Assembly: GCF_049680855.1 (NCBI RefSeq)
Contig: NZ_JBMPGS010000002.1
Location: forward strand, 868,001-932,000
From: Salinimicrobium sp049680855
GTDB taxonomy: Bacteria; Bacteroidota; Bacteroidia; Flavobacteriales; Flavobacteriaceae
Length of the DNA stretch: 64,000 nucleotides
Direction of reading: 5' to 3'
In this document: in pieces, positions 17,901 through 25,246 of the stretch
Layout of the letters: the number at the start of each line of letters is the position of its first letter
Position numbering within the stretch: the first letter of the stretch is position 1
The notes under the pieces: model-generated
What the model saw: only the letters and a program-made list of their open reading frames with translations
Told to the model about the DNA's origin: nothing
The model's database searches: none
Translations under genes and position numbers: made by a program

Positions 17901-18142
17901 CTATCGCGTTCCTTAAATAGCCCCGTAAAAGCCAGCAGTGTTGCTATCAAAATAATTATTAAGCTTAACAAACCGGTCATGAAACCAACTGAGTAGGGCG
18001 CATTGGCTGCAATATTATTACCTACATTAATATGAAACTTAAAACCCGCAAAAAAACCGATCACCAAATAAACCAACAAAGCAAATTGCGTCGCTATTTG
18101 TTTTAGCGAGCTGCATATGTCGTTAATTAAAACTGTTTTCAT
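14975..18142 (-). CDS. ABC transporter permease fused to M1-family metallopeptidase
   Basis: 1055 residues. The first roughly 580 are membrane permease with about a dozen hydrophobic segments in two sets (for example LLVYLVIGFFAGF and LIYLFKSIPLISVSALLLFYVG). The last roughly 450 form an M1-like peptidase with zinc motif HEVAHFWWG and the downstream Glu in REGYAMLTESLAMY. Such permease-M1 fusions are common in Bacteroidota and presumably export or process a peptide outside the inner membrane; the substrate is unknown. Its start overlaps the stop of the ATPase gene by 4 nt, so translation is coupled. The gene is visibly AT-rich compared with the hut and hisS regions, consistent with transfer. 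Confidence 0.88.
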   Translation of the reverse strand: MKTVLINDICSSLKQIATQFALLVYLVIGFFAGFKFHINVGNNIAANAPYSVGFMTGLLSLIIILIATLLAFTGLFKERDSNFGLIVFTTPIRKRVFALTRFLSFFLLTIFSFFILILGYVIGLHVQTDSEILSGFYLWHYVYPFLIFGVVNSLLVCSLLFFFAKKFQNKLLVAVAGLMLYMTYMIMLMFSNAPFMAQSLPQSLFAQKISAITDVFGLSAYFYDAKEFSVFERNNKVVSLNNILLINRFGVVLLSLVFVTLGIRVFSFLPVFKQKLKRKHAVAAPKKIKRLDVPLAIADTQFNSKTKQKALFSFVKIDLIYLFKSIPLISVSALLLFYVGVEMYGDIDMGIRLPQKYASSGLLAKTINETFYFIGALVLVYFTNDVFWRARASGFSIIQITTYYARERLMGHGLSIVFLILFLTGLMLLEAISFQIIFQYPFVDWQAYFGVLVFNTFPLILISLNLLFINSISKSKSVALGVSILFFLLFVTPISKSIITNPLFRFLSGYKGAYSDFIAYGSYLLQFTYRLIFGFSFLGILFSLFHLIKTKAKRNSMLMAFIASVFIAIASGYVFLEGYDPKDKESVILEGVAYEKNYRKYQNLPQPTIKKVNTEIDLFPEEQAYHVKGTYWLVNQNKQALDSILISVPKDFEVQSLLFIYKNDTIKLHDAISELQLKQAVQTQDTAKLVFELTYEWRAVNGHNPFNAIIKDGSFMRISRYFPQFGYDASKEILDNTIRNKHALGEATAMKPFDAEKTNIDDFIALDMQISTVKNQIAVGTGALKTHWQDGNRQYYKYQADSIPFRFAVSSAKYEVKRVDYKDIFIEVLYHPLHEKNVDHLIENAKLSLDYCTKYFGPYPFSSIRFAEVSSFTQGFAGTAYPGVIFMTEHMTFHANIADNHNQDVINELAGHEVAHFWWGTNQINPDYREGYAMLTESLAMYTEMMIYKKMYGKDKMLERLAVHKQIYDAEKGFSEDLSLLKATKNNAFISYSKGAIVFVELSELLGEERLNFALQSFLTKHNYPHAKPTSTDLLKEVLRVSDTNLEQKIKAMFE

Positions 18143-19011
18143 TTTGCGTTGTTTAAATAAGTGAAGTAGGCGTGTTCCAAATTTGGCGTTACAGCTTTAA
18201 ACCCGATTGGGCAAGCATCTGCATAAACGGTTACATGCATTACTCTTTCGATAAATTGTTTGCTGATTACTTTATATTTTGACTCTAGGCTAAGCAGCTC
18301 GTTCTTGTTGGTAGCCTTTTGCCAAATTTTCCCACGCAGTACATCAATAAAATGATTTGGGCTACCTTTAGTGACAATAGTTCCTTTTTTAATTATCGCC
18401 ATTTCCGAACAAAGATTTCGTACATCTTCAACCAAATGAGTTGATAATAAAATAATAATATCTTCACCTATTTCGCTTAGTAAAGCATTGAATCTATTAC
18501 GTTCTTCTGGGTCTAATCCTGCTGTAGGTTCGTCTACTATTACTATTTTTGGATTTCCTAATAATGCCTGAGCCACTCCAAAACGTTGTTTCATACCTCC
18601 TGAATATGTGTGTACCTCTTTGTTTCTAGCATCAACTAAGTTTACTTTATCCAGAAGATTCAATATTTGATCATGGCGCTCTTTCTTATTATGAATACCT
18701 TTTAATTTGGCTAAATGTTGCAATAAACTATAAGCCGAAACTTTAGGATAAACACCAAAATACTGTGGTAAAAAACCTAGTTGCTTTTGTATCTCCAATG
18801 GCTTTTTTACAATATCAACCCCGTTCAAAAAAAGTTCACCTTCTGATGGCTTTTGCAAACCTACAATGGTTTTCATAAGCGAAGATTTACCAGCGCCATT
18901 AGGCCCCAGTAAGCCAAAAACACCTTTGTTTATCTCTAAATTTATGGCACTAAGAGCTTGGTGTCCGTTGTTACACACAAGGGACACATTGTTGATATTC
19001 AATGTGTACAT
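18139..19011 (-). CDS. ABC transporter ATP-binding protein
   Basis: 290 residues with Walker A GPNGAGKSS (near residue 36), signature YSGGMKQRFGVAQALLG (near 142), Walker B IVIVDEPTAGLD and an H-loop LLSTHLVEDV. It powers the permease-M1 fusion encoded immediately downstream, with which it overlaps by 4 nt (ATGA type). A C-terminal domain of about 70 residues follows the nucleotide-binding domain. It is the third gene of a likely transcript with the HTH regulator and DUF2975 gene upstream; the gap to the HTH gene is 21 nt. Confidence 0.92.
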   Translation of the reverse strand: MYTLNINNVSLVCNNGHQALSAINLEINKGVFGLLGPNGAGKSSLMKTIVGLQKPSEGELFLNGVDIVKKPLEIQKQLGFLPQYFGVYPKVSAYSLLQHLAKLKGIHNKKERHDQILNLLDKVNLVDARNKEVHTYSGGMKQRFGVAQALLGNPKIVIVDEPTAGLDPEERNRFNALLSEIGEDIIILLSTHLVEDVRNLCSEMAIIKKGTIVTKGSPNHFIDVLRGKIWQKATNKNELLSLESKYKVISKQFIERVMHVTVYADACPIGFKAVTPNLEHAYFTYLNNAK

Positions 19012-19032
19012 GAGGTAGTATTTAAGGGAGCA

Positions 19033-19236
19033 TTAGTCTACATAGTCTATGATGTCTCCAGGTTTACAATCTAAAGCTTGGCATATTTTTTCTAAAGTCT
19101 CAAAGCGTATGCCTTTAGCTTTTCCATTTTTGAGTATGGATAAATTTGCAGGAGTAATGCCAATTTCTTTAACTAATTCTTTACTCTTCATTTTTCGTTT
19201 GGCAAGCATTACATCTATATTAATTACAATTGGCAT
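19033..19236 (-). CDS. Small HTH transcriptional regulator (YozG-like Cro/CI)
   Basis: 67 residues, a bare helix-turn-helix: MLAKRKMKSKELVKEIGITP (helices 1-2), ANLSILKNGKAKGIRFETLEK (recognition helix and helix 4) and a tail ICQALDCKPGDIIDYVD typical of the YozG/Cro group that partners DUF2975 proteins. It starts 3 nt after the DUF2975 stop. It likely controls this operon through repeats at its promoter (19746-19805), but the target is inferred. Confidence 0.85.
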   Translation of the reverse strand: MPIVINIDVMLAKRKMKSKELVKEIGITPANLSILKNGKAKGIRFETLEKICQALDCKPGDIIDYVD

Positions 19237-19239
19237 AGT

Positions 19240-19761
19240 TTAGATATATAAATCTTGTTCGTTTTGTAAATGCAGTCCTTGGTTAAATATTTCTGACATG
19301 AAAAACACAAAAACCCCAATAACAAGATGCAGGATAATGATTAAAAACAATTCGCGATCTATCTGCACAAAAAACGATGTGAATATAGTTAACACAGTAG
19401 GTAGAAAAATATTGACAAGATAAAACCGTCGCATATGAACAACATTTTCTATTGTAAATAACTTGTCTTGGTAAAAAACCTTAAAAACATTAGACAGTAA
19501 CCAAAAAAATAAACCATAAGCAAAAACAGGAATTAAAAATGAAAAGATTAAATACTCTGCATTGCTGTCTAAAATTAAAAATGATACATCTGTAAATGGG
19601 TAGGTGATAATTGTTTGCATATTTTTTATTAGCAAATTCGTTTTGGTAACCCAGCTAAATACCCCATAAAATCCAGTAATTAAGTATAAACCACTAAGGA
19701 TCTTCGAGATATAATTTAAAACTCTGGAAATAATGATTGATTTTCTCATACAATAAAGCAT
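19240..19761 (-). CDS. DUF2975 membrane protein
   Basis: 173 residues with four hydrophobic segments: GLYLITGFYGVFSW, YLIFSFLIPVFAYGLFFWLL, FYLVNIFLPTVLTIFTSFFV and LIIILHLVIGVFVFFM. The layout and tight coupling to a small HTH gene are those of DUF2975-HTH pairs. Function is unknown; a membrane sensor working with the HTH protein is a reasonable guess. An in-frame ATG at 19749 would remove four residues and leave an 11-bp repeat upstream; both starts are possible. Confidence 0.75.
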   Translation of the reverse strand: MLYCMRKSIIISRVLNYISKILSGLYLITGFYGVFSWVTKTNLLIKNMQTIITYPFTDVSFLILDSNAEYLIFSFLIPVFAYGLFFWLLSNVFKVFYQDKLFTIENVVHMRRFYLVNIFLPTVLTIFTSFFVQIDRELFLIIILHLVIGVFVFFMSEIFNQGLHLQNEQDLYI

Positions 19762-19805
19762 AAAATATTATTGCAATAATATAAAAAATTATTGTCATAC
19801 AATAA
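19746..19805. promoter_or_regulatory. Repeat-rich operator region of the DUF2975-HTH-ABC operon
   Basis: TCATACAATAA occurs at 19746-19756 and 19795-19805, 49 bp apart, and a palindrome ATTATTGCAATAAT lies at 19768-19781. All sit at or just upstream of the first gene's start. They are candidate binding sites for the HTH protein; this is inference from position and symmetry. Confidence 0.5.
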
Positions 19806-20312
19806 TTTTTTATTATTTAGATGATTTTATTTCTGGTAAATATTTTGATGATGGTTTAGAGACGGGCTGTCCCTATTCCACGAAAGTTAACCATTAGATT
19901 AAACTGAATTTTAGCTTGACCCTAAACTTTTGGGGTGTATCATATTATAATAAGGGGTAAGTTTTTTGAATTTTTGATAACGTCCAAAAAGGAAGAGGTA
20001 AGTCGTCATTACTTTCAGGTAATATTTTTTTCAGGGGGTAGTTTATGCTCCACCACTTAAATTTTCGAATCGCCATTTAAATCTCTTTTGATAAAATTCA
20101 AAGCCTTTTTTATTTCCATGACACTACAACTGCCAGAAGCAAAAAAAAAGTTTGCCCAGCAAGTACATATTAAAAAGTCTTCCTTCCTCTGGGCACCATT
20201 ATTGTTTTATCCTGCACGATAAATTTTGTAGGAAGAACGAAGCCAGTTTTTTTCCTAAAATGACATTTTTGGTGGAATTTCTACTTTCGCCTTATGCAAC
20301 TATTGCATATCC
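19806..20312. other. Intergenic stretch with a possible IS3-type end
   Basis: About 500 bp without a gene I can support. Read on the minus strand, 19917-19942 gives TGATACACCCCAAAAGTTTA followed by GGGTCA, which resembles IS3-family terminal repeats as I remember them (ACCCCAAAAGTT core). No transposase fragment could be read beside it. The interval contains one AAAATGACATTTTT copy at 20257-20270. Confidence 0.35.
20257..20270. repeat. Copy of the AAAAATGNCATTTTT near-palindrome
   Basis: Sequence AAAATGACATTTTT, followed by GG. It lies 43 bp beyond the stop of the membrane gene of the M4-emfourin operon. Confidence 0.7.
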
Positions 20313-20768
20313 TCATCTCATCATGAGATATTTTTTTACCCCAAAGTTATTTTTACTTTCAGAAATAAAGGATTTATTGTCATTTCTGGAAGGTTTAGGA
20401 GTTCCTAATTGCTGCACGGCGCCTTTAAAAAGCCTGGGGAAACCGGCTGAAAAGATGGCAATGGTGAAAAAACTTAAATCCTCCTGGTTTTCAGAAATAG
20501 TAAAATAAAAATAGGAGCCTAAAGAAAAAATAATGACCGAAGAACAGGTAATGACCCAGTATGCAGTAGAATTCAATTCTGGCGGAACCTCTCCCCTAGC
20601 AATTTGATGTCGAAGCTCAAACCAGTAAATGAACTCCTGGAGCAAACATCCGGAAACCGCTGAAATAAGTACATACCAGTTGACTGAAAAGGAACCTGTA
20701 TCGTGCACACCTTCCTGTATAAAAGGAAAGAAATGAAGCCATAAAGCACTTAGCAAATTAATGTTCAT
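20313..20768 (-). CDS. Unknown membrane protein, third gene of the M4 protease-emfourin operon
   Basis: 151 residues with four hydrophobic stretches: the first around LSALWLHFFPF, then NWYVLISAVSGCLLQEFIYWF, AYWVITCSSVIIFSLGSYFYF and FFTIAIFSAGFPRLFKGA, followed by a basic hydrophilic tail. No family recognised. Its ATG overlaps the emfourin stop (ATGA, 20765-20768), so it is translated together with the protease and inhibitor. A link to their secretion, anchoring or regulation is plausible but only contextual. An overlapping frame on the other strand (20152-20508) is less credible. Confidence 0.7.
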   Translation of the reverse strand: MNINLLSALWLHFFPFIQEGVHDTGSFSVNWYVLISAVSGCLLQEFIYWFELRHQIARGEVPPELNSTAYWVITCSSVIIFSLGSYFYFTISENQEDLSFFTIAIFSAGFPRLFKGAVQQLGTPKPSRNDNKSFISESKNNFGVKKYLMMR

Positions 20769-21031
20769 CGCAGTCTCTCATTAACTTTTTTTATAATTGG
20801 AAGCATTTCCTCACTAATAAGGGTTTCATCAATCACCACTTCTCTTTCGGGATTCTCTTCAATAAAGAGAAAGCGATAAACATAAGTGTCACGAGCCTCT
20901 TCGCTTTGACGGCTTCTTTTTTGAACCTCTCGCAAGGCATCTTTTTCTGTCCCATTCAATTCCTCGAGCTCAAAATCACAAGTCTTCGTTTGTCCAAGGA
21001 AGCCACCGCTTTTATAACATCTCACCCTCAT
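20765..21031 (-). CDS. Emfourin-like inhibitor of the adjacent M4 protease
   Basis: 88 residues from the ATG at 21029-21031, whose ATGA overlaps the stop of the M4 gene; an ATG at 21049 would add six residues. The start MRVRCYKSGGFLGQTKTCDF matches the pattern of protealysin-associated emfourin (M4in) proteins, with beta-strand-like segments and an acidic middle. Emfourins bind and block the active site of the protealysin-type protease encoded next door. Order and overlap (protease, inhibitor) are as in known pairs. The inhibitory role is from the family; nothing in the sequence tests it. Confidence 0.8.
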   Translation of the reverse strand: MRVRCYKSGGFLGQTKTCDFELEELNGTEKDALREVQKRSRQSEEARDTYVYRFLFIEENPEREVVIDETLISEEMLPIIKKVNERLR

Positions 21032-22107
21032 AATCCTACTGTTTGCCAACCATATTCCACAGCCTTAAATTCCTCACTATCGATCCCATAACTGGTTTCA
21101 GCTATGTTCTTCGTAATTTTCACCATTCGGCTGAAGTCGCTGGTAGGAGTTAGCTGCAACATGGTTTCATACCAAATCTTTCCTGCTTTTTCCCATGCGA
21201 ATCCACCCAACCTAATAGCTGTTTCACAAAACGCCTTATTGGGAATGCCTGAATTGATATGCACCCCGCCATTATCCATGGAACCTGCATATTTTTTCGA
21301 GATATGATCGGGTTGCGGATCAGATCCATTTAAATCTGGGTCATTGATATAAGCCGTTCCCGGATTCTTCATATCTCTTATCGCCCTCCTGGTGGGTGCC
21401 GAAATAAGAATATCATTACCAATGAGCCAGTCGGCCGCATCTACCGCTTGTTTCTTAACCCATTGTTTTACAAGGGTTCCAAAAACATCTGCCAAATGCT
21501 CATTTATAGCCCCCGATTCATTTCGGTACACCAGGTTGGAAGTATATGAAATCACTCCGTGTGTCAATTCATGTCCCACTACATCAAGGGATTTGGTGAA
21601 TCTCTGAAAAACGATTCCGTCGCCATCTCCATAGGCCATTTGATTACCGTTCCAGAATGCATTGCTGTAATTCTCATCGAGATGCACCGAAGAAATCAAT
21701 GAAAGTCCATTATCATCCAGGGAATCCCTGTCAAATATTTCCCGGTAAAAGTCGTAAGTAAGCCCAGAATGGTCATAGGCCTCATTGACTGCTACATCTT
21801 CTACCGGAGGGTCACCTTCTTTCCTCGCCAACACACCGGGCAGTAGATCTCTGCGGTTGCGCCTGTTCATCATATCATAGACCTCCCGGTTTTTTCCTGC
21901 TCTGTTAGGAAGAATGGAAGCTACTGTTTCCGGTGCAGTTAAGCGCCTTTCCGTCCTCATTTCTGTAGAACATTCTATATTCCTAATGGCAAATTTTCTT
22001 ACTTGTTCATTTGACGAAGCAGCCATGGCCTCCAGCATATATGGTGGAATAATGCAATACAATGGAGAGCGGCTTATGCAGGAACAGGAAAGTTTTCGAT
22101 TCTTCAT
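21028..22107 (-). CDS. Protealysin-like M4 metalloprotease
   Basis: 359 residues. The short N-terminal propeptide carries the protealysin-type motif CISRSPLYCIIPPYMLE (about residues 11-27); no signal peptide precedes it, as in protealysins. Zinc site HELTHGVISYTS gives two His and the catalytic Glu; the third ligand Glu lies in GAINEHLADVFGT. The later HINSGIPNKAF block is also typical of M4. Protealysins are kept inactive by propeptide and emfourin, and some act on actin or in cell interactions; the substrate here is unknown. First gene of a three-gene coupled operon. Confidence 0.92.
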   Translation of the reverse strand: MKNRKLSCSCISRSPLYCIIPPYMLEAMAASSNEQVRKFAIRNIECSTEMRTERRLTAPETVASILPNRAGKNREVYDMMNRRNRRDLLPGVLARKEGDPPVEDVAVNEAYDHSGLTYDFYREIFDRDSLDDNGLSLISSVHLDENYSNAFWNGNQMAYGDGDGIVFQRFTKSLDVVGHELTHGVISYTSNLVYRNESGAINEHLADVFGTLVKQWVKKQAVDAADWLIGNDILISAPTRRAIRDMKNPGTAYINDPDLNGSDPQPDHISKKYAGSMDNGGVHINSGIPNKAFCETAIRLGGFAWEKAGKIWYETMLQLTPTSDFSRMVKITKNIAETSYGIDSEEFKAVEYGWQTVGL

Positions 22108-22353
22108 CTCTTTGGTTTATTCTGAAAAGGCAGCAGGGGGAATTTGACTTATTGTAACGATTAAATTTATAAAAAAATAAGATACAAAGTTCTGAAAATC
22201 AATTTATAAGGATATATATTTTAATTCCGGACCTGAACTTGGTCGAAAATTCAGCAGGAATCTTCATTAATTCTGAAAATCTTTAGAATTTGTAATTTCT
22301 GCTTTGATGTTATTTCATAATGTACTATTTATGTAATCACAAGCCCCTGCAAA

Positions 22354-22500
22354 ATGACATTAATAGAAATTTACGATAGGATTGAAGTATTATTAGAGAC
22401 TATCAAAAAGAATCCTGAAGACCAGGATTGTATTTTCAACAGCGAAATGGAAATTGCTTATCTGGAAGCACTAAGAGAAGATATGGAAGAGAGCGATTAA
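22354..22500 (+). CDS. Small hypothetical protein (48 aa)
   Basis: The frame reads MTLIEIYDRIEVLLETIKKN and ends with an acidic helix (LEALREDMEESD). Amphipathic, acidic, no cysteine motif or signal. It is isolated in the 600-bp gap between the M4 operon and the aldo/keto reductase, with start ATG in an A-rich context typical of this organism. A real gene is plausible from its codon pattern but no family is recognised. Confidence 0.45.
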   Translation: MTLIEIYDRIEVLLETIKKNPEDQDCIFNSEMEIAYLEALREDMEESD

Positions 22501-22612
22501 TTTTTTTCGTCTTTTCTTTATTTCCAGTTATAAGGTGTCCATATTGTTTCAGCTAAGATCTTTTCTTTCTTCTACTGGAACTTCCAGCTATAGAAGCCAC
22601 AAAAAAGAACAT

Positions 22613-22631
22613 CCAAAAATGCCATTTTTGG
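22613..22631. repeat. Best copy of the near-palindrome: CCAAAAATGCCATTTTTGG
   Basis: A 19-bp sequence perfectly symmetric about the central base, 86 bp upstream of the aldo/keto reductase start. It could be a regulator site for that gene or one of the dispersed copies described in the findings. Confidence 0.75.
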
Positions 22632-22716
22632 AGTTAAATCCTTGCAAAACTTTCTTCAGAAGTCTTCGTTCTTTTATACGCTTTTTATCTTTATGGTAAA
22701 TGTAAAACTGAAGAAG

Positions 22717-23667
22717 ATGAAAAATATAAAACTGGGAAATACAGATTTACAAATACCACCCATCGTATTTGGAGGTAATGTTTTTGGATGGACCCTTAAT
22801 GAAAAGGAATCTTTTAAGATGCTCGATGAGATCTTTGAAAAAGGATTTAGAACCATTGATACTGCAGATGTATATTCTCGCTGGGCCGATGGTGTGGAAG
22901 GCGGCACTTCAGAAAAGATCATTGGAAAATGGATGAAAGAACGTAACCTTAGAGATAAAATCACCCTCATTACCAAGGTTGGTTCCAGCATGCAACAGGG
23001 CGGAGAAAAAAACATATCAAAAAATTACATTTTAAAGGCTGCTGAAGATTCCCTGAAGCGCCTGCAGACAGATTATATTGACCTTTACTTTACCCATTTT
23101 GACGACAATAGAACCCCTGTTGAAGAAACCCTTGCAGCTTACCAAAAGCTGGTGGATGAAGGGAAAGTCCGCTACATAGGAACTTCAAACATGTCTGCGG
23201 AACGCCTGCAAGAATCCCTGGATGCCGCAGAAAAAGAAAATCTTCCGAAATACGAGGTTTTCCAGCCGGAATACAGCCTCGCTGAACGCAGCAAATTTGA
23301 AGGAAAATTAGAAGAGATCTGTCTCCAGAATAATTTAGGTGTAATTCCCTATTTTTCGCTCGCCAGCGGATTTCTCACCGGGAAATACAGGAAGGAAGAA
23401 GACCTTGAAAACCAGGACCGGAAGGAAATGGTTAAAAAATACTTCAATGACAAAGGCTTAAAGATTATCGAAACTTTAGATGAAATCTCAAAAAATCATG
23501 AGGTATCCAATGCAGGCGTAGCCCTGGCATGGCTCATGCAACGGCCCGGCGTAACCGCTCCTATTGCGAGCGCAACAAAATCTTCTCACTTAAAATCGTT
23601 TGAGGAGGCTGTAAACCTTAGTCTTTCAAAAGAGGAAATGAACAGGTTAAATGAAATAAGCAAATAA
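22717..23667 (+). CDS. Aldo/keto reductase
   Basis: 316 residues from ATG 22717, where the family's usual beginning MKNIKLGNTDLQIPPIVFGG appears; frames upstream (22642, 22693) add a non-conserved extension. The NADPH-dependent barrel shows the catalytic tetrad: Asp and Tyr in TIDTADVYSRW, Lys in LITKVGS and His in DLYFTHFDD. The GVTAPIASATKSSHLKSF block near the end is the cofactor phosphate-binding region. It likely reduces an aldehyde or ketone; the substrate cannot be told. It ends 4 bp from the convergent hisS stop. Confidence 0.9.
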   Translation: MKNIKLGNTDLQIPPIVFGGNVFGWTLNEKESFKMLDEIFEKGFRTIDTADVYSRWADGVEGGTSEKIIGKWMKERNLRDKITLITKVGSSMQQGGEKNISKNYILKAAEDSLKRLQTDYIDLYFTHFDDNRTPVEETLAAYQKLVDEGKVRYIGTSNMSAERLQESLDAAEKENLPKYEVFQPEYSLAERSKFEGKLEEICLQNNLGVIPYFSLASGFLTGKYRKEEDLENQDRKEMVKKYFNDKGLKIIETLDEISKNHEVSNAGVALAWLMQRPGVTAPIASATKSSHLKSFEEAVNLSLSKEEMNRLNEISK

Positions 23668-23671
23668 AGTC

Positions 23672-25042
23672 TTACTTCACCTTCTCCAGCATTTGCTCGA
23701 GAGAAACCGTAAACTGTTCACCAGATTTCATGTTTTTCAGGGTGAATTTCTCCTGTTCCATTTCTTCGGCACCGGCGAGAACTACAAACGGAATATCGCG
23801 CCGATTGGCATAGGTCATTTGCTTTTTCATTTTTGCCGAATCGGGATAAATTTCTGAAGTAATGCCCAATGTCCGCAGCTTTTTCACCGCTTTTAAGGCA
23901 TAAAGTGCTTCCTTTTCTCCAAAGTTGATAAAGAGTACCTTGGTGTTTTGAGCGACGGTTTCGGGAAATAATTCTAATTCTTCCAGGACGAGATATATTC
24001 GGTCTAACCCAAAGGAGATCCCAACACCGCTCATATCTTTTAAACCGAAAATACCTGTAAGATCATCATAACGGCCACCGCCACCAATAGAACCTAATTT
24101 CACTTCTTTTGGCGCAGAAACTTCAAAAATGGCACCTGTATAATAATTTAATCCGCGGGCAAGGGTTACGTCCAGGTCTAAAGTGGCAGATTCGAGTCCA
24201 AGAGATTCAATTGCTGAATTAATGAATTCCAGCTCTTCAATTCCTTTCTTACCGACTTCAGAAGTAGCAAGAATATCTTTCAAACCTGCGGTTTTATCTG
24301 AAAAACTTCCGCTTAAGCTAAAAATAGGCTGTATTTTTTCAATTGCTTCTTTAGAAATTCCTTTTTCAAGCATCTCTTTCTTCACACCTTCCTCGCCTAT
24401 TTTATCCAGCTTGTCCAGCGCCACTGTAAAGTCAATCAACCTGTCAGATTCACCAATAACTTCCGCAAAACCAGATAACACTTTCCGATTATTGATCTTA
24501 ATCGTCGTTCCTTGAAGTCCAAGTTTGGTAAAAACGGCATCGTAAAGCTGCACAAATTCCACTTCCTGCCATAGGCTCGTGCTTCCCACTACATCTGCAT
24601 CACATTGAAAAAACTCTCTAAAACGCCCTTTTTGAGGCCTGTCTGCCCGCCACACCGGCTGAATCTGGTATCTTTTAAATGGAAATTCCAGTTCATTCTG
24701 GTGTTGCACCACGTAACGCGCAAAAGGAACGGTTAGATCATAACGCAAGGCCTTTTCACTAATAGAAGAAGTGATTTTTAAGCTATCTTTCTTCTCAAAA
24801 GCCTCTGGATCTGCTTTCTTTAGAAAATCACCTGAATTAAGAATCTTAAAAATGAGCCTGTCTCCTTCTTCTCCATATTTTCCCATCAAAGTTTCGCTGT
24901 TTTCGAAACTTGGAGTTTCAATAGCCTGGAAACCAAACTTCTGAAATTGTTCTTTTATCGTTTCGAAAATATAATTTCGCTTTGAAACTTCAGCAGGAGA
25001 AAAATCACGGGTTCCTTTTGGAATAGAAGGTTTTTGTGCCAT
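23672..25042 (-). CDS. hisS: Histidine-tRNA ligase
   Basis: 456 residues of a class II aminoacyl-tRNA synthetase. Motif 2 region RYQIQPVWRADRPQKGRFREFFQCD, the histidine-binding ARGLNYYTGAIFEV, and motif 3 GVGISFGLDRIYLVL are all present, followed by the anticodon-binding domain (TKVLFINFGEKEALYA). It charges tRNA-His. The ORF starts MAQKPSIPKGTRDFSP, the family's usual beginning. A half copy of the TGCCATTTTTGG motif overlaps its start codon. Confidence 0.97.
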   Translation of the reverse strand: MAQKPSIPKGTRDFSPAEVSKRNYIFETIKEQFQKFGFQAIETPSFENSETLMGKYGEEGDRLIFKILNSGDFLKKADPEAFEKKDSLKITSSISEKALRYDLTVPFARYVVQHQNELEFPFKRYQIQPVWRADRPQKGRFREFFQCDADVVGSTSLWQEVEFVQLYDAVFTKLGLQGTTIKINNRKVLSGFAEVIGESDRLIDFTVALDKLDKIGEEGVKKEMLEKGISKEAIEKIQPIFSLSGSFSDKTAGLKDILATSEVGKKGIEELEFINSAIESLGLESATLDLDVTLARGLNYYTGAIFEVSAPKEVKLGSIGGGGRYDDLTGIFGLKDMSGVGISFGLDRIYLVLEELELFPETVAQNTKVLFINFGEKEALYALKAVKKLRTLGITSEIYPDSAKMKKQMTYANRRDIPFVVLAGAEEMEQEKFTLKNMKSGEQFTVSLEQMLEKVK

Positions 25043-25246
25043 TTTTGGATCATATATTTAGAAGCGCAAATATCTGAAAAAATGCCCGAAAAGGAAGTTT
25101 TGCCTGTTGAAGAATATCAGCTTTTCTCAGGAATATGTAAATTCCCCTGGCATTCTTAATATTACAGCAGCATTTTTAAAAGATAGTAATAGCGCCTGTA
25201 ACATCTTAGGTTGAAATGCGTCTAATAAATAAATTTAGCCAAACCA

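Noticed and set aside
20152..20508. Open frame on the plus strand overlapping the unknown membrane gene
   Set aside because: The minus-strand frame has four clean membrane segments and an ATGA coupling to emfourin; the plus frame has no family signal and runs partly in non-coding sequence.
22642..22716. Longer N-terminus for the aldo/keto reductase
   Set aside because: The family begins at MKNIKLGN (22717); the extra 25 residues are not conserved.
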